A stretch of 5,848 nt of DNA from an uncultured Verrucomicrobiales bacterium. GTDB lineage: Bacteria > Verrucomicrobiota > Verrucomicrobiia > Verrucomicrobiales > Akkermansiaceae. Shown in pieces: positions 1 through 5,008 of the stretch (positions are counted from its first letter, which is position 1; each line of letters begins with the position of its first letter). The translations under genes were made by a program, and so were the position numbers. The notes beneath the pieces are model-generated. The model was not told where the DNA came from and did no database searches. It saw nothing but the letters and a program-made list of their open reading frames with translations. Location: the NCBI GenBank assembly GCA_937952875.1, contig CALFDI010000005.1, positions 1 through 5,848 on the forward strand, given 5' to 3'.

Positions 1-1381
1 GATCGACCTGAGACAGCTCGTTTTGAACTGGTCTCTTCCAATTCGCTAACAACCTCACTTTTTCCATCTCCACATCATCCACCGTAATTCGGCCACGATC
101 CGCGAGAGTCGACATACGCATCACTGCAGCATTCAGATCTCGAAAATTTCCATACCATGGCGTCTCAGAGCTTTCGGCAAAGCGCAGAAAAGCCTTAAGA
201 GCTTCACTGTTAAAGGTCACTTTTCGCCCTTCAATATCTGAGAATTTCCGTAATTCATAATCGAGATTTGGCGCGATATCTTCACGCCTCCCAGCTAGCC
301 CTGGCAACTCAAAGGTCCAAAGATTAATCCGCGCCATAAGATCTTCTCGAAATTCTCCCTTTGCTACATCTTCGCGTAGATCTCGATTCGTTCCAGCTAT
401 TAGCTGAAACTTTGACTTCGCCATCGTATCTGCACCCACAGGGAGAAATGTGCCTTCTTCTAGCGCACGCAGTAACATCGCCTGCTCGTCTAAGCCCAGC
501 TCACCAATTTCATCTAAAAAGAGAATTCCTTTATGAGCCTGCCGCAGCACACCTGGCCGATCCACTACAGCTCCAGTAAACGCCCCTTTTTTATGACCAA
601 AGAGTGTGCTCATGGCTGTATCTCCACGTAGCGTCGCACAGTTCACTTCGATAAAATCTCCTTCGAGTTCAGTCCTCTGCTCACGCAATTCATAGATTTT
701 CTTTGCCAGCTGGCTCTTTCCAGCTCCCGTAGGACCAGTGAGCAAGATCGGTGCAGTTGATCGCAGCGCGACTGTTTCTAGTTCTGCGATGAGATCATTA
801 AACGCATGATTCCGTGTCGCTATACCGCTACGTAAGAAGTCGCGCGCTTCTACCTGCTCCTCCTGGAAACGAGTCTTCAATCGATCGTATTTTGATAAAT
901 CTAGATCTATCACCTCGACCACTCCTGCCCCAGGGTCACGCTGAGCCTTTCTGCCTCGCGGTGGCCCAGTCTGAACGAGCTTCCCTGGGAGATACCGCGC
1001 CTCTGTTAATAAGAATAAGCAAATCTGCGCGACGTGCGTTCCCGTAGTCATATGGGCATAGTAATCCGTCGTCTCATCGAAAGCGTAATTCGCGCAAAAA
1101 TCCGCAAGACCCGCATACACCTGCTCGAAATCCCACGGATCCTTAATCCCCAAATTATGAATACGCACCTCGGTCTCAGGAGAGATGAGAGCCACATCAT
1201 CTACCACCCGATTGATCATCTTGTGGAAATTCGGTTCAGCGAACAGCTCTAAGCGATCTATGACTCTGTCCTCCTGCTGGCAGAGAGAAATCGTCGGCCG
1301 CCATTTATCCCAACGCCGTTCATCCATTCCACCGTCTAATTTCGTGCCAAGAAATCCAAATACCGTCGTTCGTCGATTCAC
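1..1381 (-). CDS. rtcR: RtcR, sigma-54-dependent activator of the RNA-repair operon (partial: C-terminus beyond window)
   Basis: 460 codons are visible on the minus strand with no stop. E. coli RtcR is about 530 residues, so roughly 70 residues including the Fis-type DNA-binding helix-turn-helix are missing past the left edge. The start is GTG at 1381; an in-frame TAA two codons upstream (1385-1387) leaves no earlier start, and the N-terminus TTVFGFLGTKLD matches the family. Residues 1 to about 185 form the CARF-type sensor domain, with TTGTH at 112-116. The AAA+ domain follows: Walker A GPTGAGKS at 216-223, sigma-54-contacting GAFTGA loop at 266-271, Walker B LFLDE with D290/E291, then FREDLMARIN. 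Known for the family: the CARF domain holds the ATPase in check until an RNA-damage-related ligand is sensed, after which the hexamer opens sigma-54 promoters. It is divergent from the operon it should control. An SD-like AAGAGA (1393-1398) lies 11 bases before the GTG. The identification is firm. Confidence 0.95.
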   Translation of the reverse strand, partial: MNRRTTVFGFLGTKLDGGMDERRWDKWRPTISLCQQEDRVIDRLELFAEPNFHKMINRVVDDVALISPETEVRIHNLGIKDPWDFEQVYAGLADFCANYAFDETTDYYAHMTTGTHVAQICLFLLTEARYLPGKLVQTGPPRGRKAQRDPGAGVVEVIDLDLSKYDRLKTRFQEEQVEARDFLRSGIATRNHAFNDLIAELETVALRSTAPILLTGPTGAGKSQLAKKIYELREQRTELEGDFIEVNCATLRGDTAMSTLFGHKKGAFTGAVVDRPGVLRQAHKGILFLDEIGELGLDEQAMLLRALEEGTFLPVGADTMAKSKFQLIAGTNRDLREDVAKGEFREDLMARINLWTFELPGLAGRREDIAPNLDYELRKFSDIEGRKVTFNSEALKAFLRFAESSETPWYGNFRDLNAAVMRMSTLADRGRITVDDVEMEKVRLLANWKRPVQNELSQVD

Positions 1382-1403
1382 ATATTAGATAATCTCTTAT
1401 AAA

Positions 1404-1432
1404 TTTAGATAAATAAAGTGCATTTTCTTCAA
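1404..1432 (-). promoter_or_regulatory. rtcR: Candidate sigma-70-type promoter of rtcR (weak)
   Basis: On the minus strand, TTGAAG (1427-1432) stands 17 bases from TCTAAA (1404-1409); each matches 4 of 6 consensus positions. The location just before rtcR in AT-rich DNA is sensible, but AT-rich DNA produces such matches by chance. A start near 1397 would give a very short leader. rtcR genes are normally expressed at a low constitutive level, which would suit a weak promoter. Confidence 0.25.
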
Positions 1433-1433
1433 A

Positions 1434-1448
1434 TAGAGAAAAACTCTA
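1434..1448. repeat. Short inverted repeat upstream of the sigma-54 promoter (possible activator site)
   Basis: TAGAG-AAAAA-CTCTA is a perfect 5-bp inverted repeat lying 62 bases upstream of the -24 element. Sigma-54 activators bind dyad sequences about 80-200 bases upstream of the promoter, so the position is plausible though a little close. It is short enough to arise by chance in AT-rich DNA. Confidence 0.2.
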
Positions 1449-1510
1449 AAAATAATTAATCCACTTATTACAAATGATTTACGACTCATTTCATAGCAGA
1501 AAACATTTCA

Positions 1511-1526
1511 TGGCACGGACCTAGCA
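1511..1526 (+). promoter_or_regulatory. Sigma-54 (-24/-12) promoter of the slipin-rtcB-RlaP operon
   Basis: The sequence TGGCACG-GACC-TAGCA matches the sigma-54 consensus TGGCACG-N4-TTGCA at all but one position. The invariant GG (1512-1513) and GC (1524-1525) are separated by exactly 10 bases. Transcription would start near 1537 and run toward the slipin gene. The divergent rtcR encodes the matching enhancer-binding activator, the same arrangement as rtcR/rtcBA in E. coli. The activator should bind in the AT-rich 1382-1500 stretch upstream. Confidence 0.87.
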
Positions 1527-1536
1527 ATACTTATCT

Positions 1537-1818
1537 CGACAGCACGGAAGTAGCTACAAAAGGAATTCTGGAGTAGTCCTGCGTATCGCCACTGTCACCG
1601 ACATTTGTTGTCGACGAATTCACAATTCGTTCCCGGCTCAAACCGGAATTACACAATAAGCCATCTGCGGCGGAGCAGAAATTGAATGAAGCTTTGCGAG
1701 TCTAGACCGATTCTTCAGGGAGAGACTCTCCACTGGAAAATTGAAAAAGAACATCCCGCTCACATTCGACGCACTTCCGCAGATGGCCCCTCATCAAACA
1801 CAAAAACAACACATCCCC
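1537..1818 (+). other. Long structured 5' leader between sigma-54 promoter and slipin start
   Basis: About 200 bases (to the TTG at 1741) or 280 bases (to the ATG at 1819) are transcribed before the slipin gene. No convincing gene was found here. It holds several inverted repeats: 1599-1613, 1614-1630, 1633-1646, TCTGC/GCAGA at 1664-1668/1675-1679, GAGTCT/AGACTC at 1698-1703/1723-1728, and GGAGA/TCTCC at 1719-1723/1727-1731. The last two overlap, so they cannot form together. Whether any of this is functional RNA structure is not known. Confidence 0.45.
1599..1646 (+). other. Three contiguous hairpins with partial tRNA-like layout in the leader
   Basis: The first hairpin is CGAC/GTCG (1599-1602/1610-1613) with a 7-base loop. 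It abuts the second, ACGAA/TTCGT (1614-1618/1626-1630), whose 7-base loop TTCACAA has a T where tRNA U33 would be and an A where purine 37 would be. That stem can also extend to 7 bp with a CAC loop. Two bases later comes CCGG/CCGG (1633-1636/1643-1646) with loop CTCAAA, faintly like a T-loop. No acceptor stem pairs convincingly around them, there are no spacer bases between the first two arms, and the T-like loop is 6 bases. It is therefore not called a tRNA. It could be a tRNA-mimicking leader, or coincidence. Confidence 0.3.
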
Positions 1819-2580
1819 ATGACACCTATAACACTCACAGCTATCCTTCTCATCATAGTATGGATCATATGGCTTAAGATACATATCACAGTGCAAGTTC
1901 TCGCAGATCGTCAGAAGCTTCACTATCGTCATGGAAAGCTTCAAGCGACTCTGAACTCTGGACGTTATACATTCTGGGGACGAGGGCATAGCTTTGTAGA
2001 GCTCGATACCCGGCTACAACCGATCACTCTGCAGACACAGGAGCTCACGACCTCTGAAGGTCTATCTGTCAAAGTGACTGCCGTCGGACTATACAAGATC
2101 GATGATCCTGTCCTAGCTATCAGCTCGACCACATCGTATAGCGACACACTCTATACACTTATCCAGCTAGCACTACGCGATCTTGTGAATGGACTCAGCA
2201 CAGAAGAGCTCATTGCCAGCACACGAACCATCGGTCCACGTCTACTTGAAGAAGTGAAACGCGGAGCCACTCAACTCGGGCTTAATCTCACTGAACTTAC
2301 CATCCGCGACATCATTCTCCCAAGTGAAGTCAAAGCTGCTCTCTCAGCGACTTGGCGAACAGAAAAGGAAGCACGTGCAGAGCTTGAACAGGCGCGAGGA
2401 AAAGCAGCATCAGTCCGCGCTCTCGCTAACTCAGCTAAGCTCTACACGGAAAATCCTGAACTACTAAAAATTCGATACTTTGAGACTCTCGAAAAGATGT
2501 CTTCAACCTATGGCAACACTTTTATTGTTGGTCTACCTGAAGACAAAGCACTTTCCCTCCAAGGGAAAACCAACAGCTAA
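1819..2580 (+). CDS. Slipin family (SPFH/band-7) membrane protein of the RNA-repair operon
   Basis: With the ATG at 1819 the protein has 253 residues. One hydrophobic segment (about residues 4-19) forms an N-terminal membrane anchor, as in other slipins. The SPFH/band-7 domain follows at about 23-175, including LHYRHGKLQ, the GRYTFWGRG turn and IRDIILPSEV. A charged, Ala/Glu-rich coiled-coil stretch (about 176-215) should mediate oligomerisation. Slipins form ring-like scaffolds at membranes; slipins of this type recur next to rtcB, where their role is not settled. A link to RNA repair is therefore inference from context. The start is uncertain: TTG at 1741 and ATG at 1783 are in frame and would add 26 or 12 polar residues. 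None of the three has a well-spaced SD. I prefer 1819 because it puts the anchor right at the N-terminus, as in the family. It is the first gene after the sigma-54 promoter. Confidence 0.87.
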   Translation: MTPITLTAILLIIVWIIWLKIHITVQVLADRQKLHYRHGKLQATLNSGRYTFWGRGHSFVELDTRLQPITLQTQELTTSEGLSVKVTAVGLYKIDDPVLAISSTTSYSDTLYTLIQLALRDLVNGLSTEELIASTRTIGPRLLEEVKRGATQLGLNLTELTIRDIILPSEVKAALSATWRTEKEARAELEQARGKAASVRALANSAKLYTENPELLKIRYFETLEKMSSTYGNTFIVGLPEDKALSLQGKTNS

Positions 2581-2594
2581 CGCACGCTGACGGC

Positions 2595-2624
2595 GCGGGT
2601 GGGCACATGTCCACGCCCACCCGC
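2595..2624 (+). repeat. Perfect 10-bp GC-rich hairpin between slipin and rtcB
   Basis: GCGGGTGGGC (2595-2604) and GCCCACCCGC (2615-2624) are exact reverse complements around a 10-base loop. No T run follows, so it does not look like an intrinsic terminator. A stable intercistronic stem could protect the upstream message, mark a processing site or reduce read-through. The in-frame ATG at 2607 lies in its loop, which argues against that ATG as the rtcB start. Confidence 0.7.
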
Positions 2625-2672
2625 TTACTCTCTACTAAATTTACATTAACAACACCTTTCCAACTCAATTTT

Positions 2673-4160
2673 ATGCACAAAATGATCCACACCACCGGTC
2701 CTTCAACCGCCTTTATCCCTGCTCCTGAAAGCAAAGGGAAGCCGATTACCGTTATTGGTAACGATGCCATCCGTGAAACTTTCTGCGATACGACTATCAA
2801 ACAAATCCAGAACTGCCGATCAGCTCCAGGTGTGACTGAAGTCGTCCTCAACCCAGACGCTCACCTCGGTTACGGTGCTCCTATTGGATGCGTCATGGCA
2901 TCGCCTACACATATCTACCCCGGCCCAGTCGGAGTCGATATCAAGTGCTCCATGTCTCTTCTCCAGACAGACGTGCATGACGATAAGATCGCTGACAAGC
3001 GCATCCGCCGCGACCTTATCAAAGCGATCTGCGAACGCACTCCAACTGGAGCAGGAAAAGGACAACGCTCAGTGAAAAAAGGGCGAAAAGTCACTCTAGA
3101 GATCGGGCGAAAAGCCGTCACTGAAGGCGCCTCTCCGGAAGTCTGTGAAGCACTCGGAATTCCACCTGAATGGGCTGATCGTTGTGAAGATCACGCACAC
3201 TACGCTCATGATGGAACAGTCTCCTCGCTAGAAGCACGACTCGATAAAATGCTCCACGCAGGTTATCATTCACGATTTCAAAACAAGATCGAACAGCTCG
3301 GTTCATACGGAGGAGGCAATCACTTTGGCGAAGCCGAAAAGGTCACAATCAATGGAACTCAAGAGGCTCAAAGAGCAGCTGAAGTCTTTGGCTTGAAAAA
3401 CAATCACATCGCCTTTCTCAGCCACTGTGGATCGCGCGGCTTCGGCAATGATCTAGCTCAACGTCAGTTCAAAGACTTAGAAGCACACTTTGAAAAATGG
3501 AACATCCCCTACCCTAACGGAGACAAAAAACTCGTCTACGCGCCTCTCGGCACACCGGAAGGAAATGCTTACCTCGATGATATGGCTCTTGGTGCGAATT
3601 TCGCGACCGTGAACCACCTTCTCATTAATGCTTTGATACTCGAAGCATTTCAAGAAGTCATCCCTGGCACTACGGGAGATCTCGTATACTTCATCAGTCA
3701 TAACATTGCTCGGGAAGAAATCGTAAATAACATTCCGCAATGGGTTCACCGTAAAGGCGCCACCCGCGCATTTCCTGGTGGGCACTTTGCTCTGAAGGAT
3801 ACTCCATTTTATAAAACTGGGCACCCTATTCTCCTTCCGGGGAATCCGCGTGACGGATCAGTCGTCATGGCCGCACTCCCAGGAGCAGAGAAGTCCTGCT
3901 ACTCTGTGAATCATGGAGCTGGGCGTATACTCGGCCGTAAAGCTGCAGCTCGCGCCCTAGATCAATCAACCGTCGATCAAGAATTCGATACCCACGATAT
4001 TCTCTTTAACGGTCGTAAATACCCAATCGATGAAGCCCCAGACGCTTACAAAGACTTCAACCAAGTCCTCGCCAGCGTCGAAGAAGCCGAACTCGCGCAC
4101 CAAGTCGCCCACCTCGCCGCTCGATTTGTCATCAAAGACAGCAGCGCAGCGGATGACTAA
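2673..4160 (+). CDS. rtcB: RtcB, RNA-splicing ligase (GTP-dependent 3'-phosphate/5'-OH RNA ligase)
   Basis: RtcB joins RNA 2',3'-cyclic-phosphate or 3'-phosphate ends to 5'-OH ends using GTP and Mn2+, in tRNA repair and splicing. Visible motifs (numbered from ATG 2673): NPDAHLGYG at 60-68; GVDIKCS with metal ligands D89 and C92; GGGNHF at 213-218; SHCGSRGFG with H251; SHN with H343; and NHGAGR with H414, the histidine that becomes guanylylated. At 495 residues it is longer than E. coli RtcB (408) and closer to the long archaeal and eukaryotic forms. The extra length includes a basic, helical insert at about 120-180. The family signature GVDIGCGM reads GVDIKCSM here, which I take to mark a subfamily. 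The start could also be ATG 2682; the upstream ATG 2607 adds 22 unconserved residues and sits in a hairpin loop. No SD is seen. Neighbours are a slipin upstream and RlaP genes downstream, with no rtcA visible. Confidence 0.96.
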   Translation: MHKMIHTTGPSTAFIPAPESKGKPITVIGNDAIRETFCDTTIKQIQNCRSAPGVTEVVLNPDAHLGYGAPIGCVMASPTHIYPGPVGVDIKCSMSLLQTDVHDDKIADKRIRRDLIKAICERTPTGAGKGQRSVKKGRKVTLEIGRKAVTEGASPEVCEALGIPPEWADRCEDHAHYAHDGTVSSLEARLDKMLHAGYHSRFQNKIEQLGSYGGGNHFGEAEKVTINGTQEAQRAAEVFGLKNNHIAFLSHCGSRGFGNDLAQRQFKDLEAHFEKWNIPYPNGDKKLVYAPLGTPEGNAYLDDMALGANFATVNHLLINALILEAFQEVIPGTTGDLVYFISHNIAREEIVNNIPQWVHRKGATRAFPGGHFALKDTPFYKTGHPILLPGNPRDGSVVMAALPGAEKSCYSVNHGAGRILGRKAAARALDQSTVDQEFDTHDILFNGRKYPIDEAPDAYKDFNQVLASVEEAELAHQVAHLAARFVIKDSSAADD

Positions 4161-4173
4161 TTCAACACACACC

Positions 4174-4229
4174 AACACTCACGAACCTTCTCTTTAAAAA
4201 AGGTTCGTGAGTGTTTCTCCTCTTTTTTT
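4174..4229 (+). terminator. Strong hairpin plus T tract between rtcB and the RlaP genes (terminator or attenuator)
   Basis: A 16-base left arm (4174-4189, AACACTCACGAACCTT) pairs perfectly with 4200-4215 around a 10-base loop. Seven Ts follow at 4223-4229. The T run begins 7 bases after the stem rather than directly, so termination may be incomplete. On the minus strand no T run follows, so it acts on plus-strand transcripts. It sits 13 bases after the rtcB stop and 18 bases (from the end of the T run) before the first RlaP start. It would reduce RlaP expression relative to rtcB, unless the RlaP genes have their own promoter: a GATAAT -10-like hexamer at 4230-4235 has no good -35 partner. Confidence 0.72.
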
Positions 4230-4247
4230 GATAATTCACACATAGCT

Positions 4248-5006
4248 ATGCACGATAAGATTCTCCACCTCCTCTCTTCGATCGAAGCGAAATACAATGT
4301 TCGTGTTCTCTACGCTTGTGAATCAGGCAGTCGCGCATGGGGTTTTCACTCACCGGATAGTGATTATGATATTCGATTCATCTACCAAAAAGACTCGGCG
4401 AATTACCTCAGCCTTTTTGACAGAGCTGACACGATTGAGATACCGATCAAAGACGATCTAGATCCTGGAGGCTGGGATATCAAAAAATCTCTCTCACTCC
4501 TCGCTAAATCAAATGGAGCCCTCATCGAGTGGCTGCATTCCCCCATTGTCTACATCGATAGAGATGGTTTCAGAGACAAATGGCAAACACTTAGCAAGGA
4601 GGTTTTACAAACTGGTCGGCTCCGCAATCATTATCTAGGAATGAGCCATCAAGTGCTTAAAAATCAGCTTGAGACAGATACTCCGACCACTAAATCATAC
4701 CTCTACGCACTTCGCGCGCTCTTGGCCGCACATTGGATTGAAAAATATGAAACAGCACCACCAGTCCCTTTTACTAAATTACTAGAATTTACGCCTCCAG
4801 AACTGCGAAATGCCATAGAAGAGTTACTAACAAAAAAATCTACTTCGAATGAAAAAGACAGCCTAGGAAAACTTCCTATCATTCACGATTTCATCACTGA
4901 ATCTCTCAAGAATGACTCTGCATGGACGCCTACTCATAGCACTGATATTACTCGTATCCAAACTCGTCTCGATAAGGAATTCCTCACACTGATAGGAAGA
5001 ACATAA
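4248..5006 (+). CDS. RlaP-type nucleotidyltransferase (RNA-ligase-associated Pol-beta superfamily), first copy
   Basis: This is a predicted nucleotidyltransferase of 252 residues in the Pol-beta superfamily. The N-terminal catalytic core has the nucleotide-binding ESGSRAWGF (G27, S28), then the metal-binding pair in SPDSDYDIR (D39, D41), and a likely third acid in GGWDIKK (D77). SNGALIEWLHSPIVY (about 89-103) is typical of the YcgL/RlaP-like family (PF10127 by recollection). The C-terminal half (about 125-250) is helical. Catalytic residues are intact. Family members are predicted to transfer nucleotides to RNA ends in repair operons with RNA ligases; the reaction is not proven to my knowledge, and nucleotide transfer to another molecule remains possible. 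No SD precedes the ATG. It lies after the hairpin that follows rtcB and is almost fused to the next gene (2-base gap), so these two are surely cotranscribed. Confidence 0.88.
   Translation: MHDKILHLLSSIEAKYNVRVLYACESGSRAWGFHSPDSDYDIRFIYQKDSANYLSLFDRADTIEIPIKDDLDPGGWDIKKSLSLLAKSNGALIEWLHSPIVYIDRDGFRDKWQTLSKEVLQTGRLRNHYLGMSHQVLKNQLETDTPTTKSYLYALRALLAAHWIEKYETAPPVPFTKLLEFTPPELRNAIEELLTKKSTSNEKDSLGKLPIIHDFITESLKNDSAWTPTHSTDITRIQTRLDKEFLTLIGRT
4994..4999 (+). promoter_or_regulatory. Shine-Dalgarno site of the second RlaP gene
   Basis: AGGAAG lies 9 bases before the ATG at 5009, inside the last codons of the preceding gene. It is the clearest SD among the plus-strand genes and fixes this start. 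It also fits translational coupling with the upstream gene, which ends 2 bases before. Confidence 0.6.
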
Positions 5007-5008
5007 AC

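Noticed and set aside
361..1388. Four plus-strand reading frames of 67-77 codons
   Set aside because: They lie antisense to rtcR, which has continuous and strongly family-like coding on the minus strand; their proteins have no recognisable motifs.
1590..1656. A true tRNA gene with a CAC anticodon
   Set aside because: The anticodon-like loop is suggestive, but there is no 7-bp acceptor stem, no GG in the D-like loop and no proper T stem of 5 bp.
1686..1877. 63-codon plus-strand frame overlapping the slipin start
   Set aside because: It overlaps the slipin anchor region in another frame, has no good ribosome site and a His/Ser/Thr-rich product typical of out-of-frame translation.
1702..1989. 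95-codon minus-strand frame with several Cys residues
   Set aside because: The Cys pattern looks slightly zinc-finger-like, but the frame is antisense to the slipin leader and gene and matches nothing known; most likely a shadow.
3477..3824. 115-codon minus-strand frame
   Set aside because: It lies fully inside rtcB, antisense to conserved ligase motifs.
4230..4235. A separate promoter for the RlaP genes
   Set aside because: GATAAT resembles a -10 element, but no -35 element stands at a suitable distance and the predicted start would leave almost no leader.
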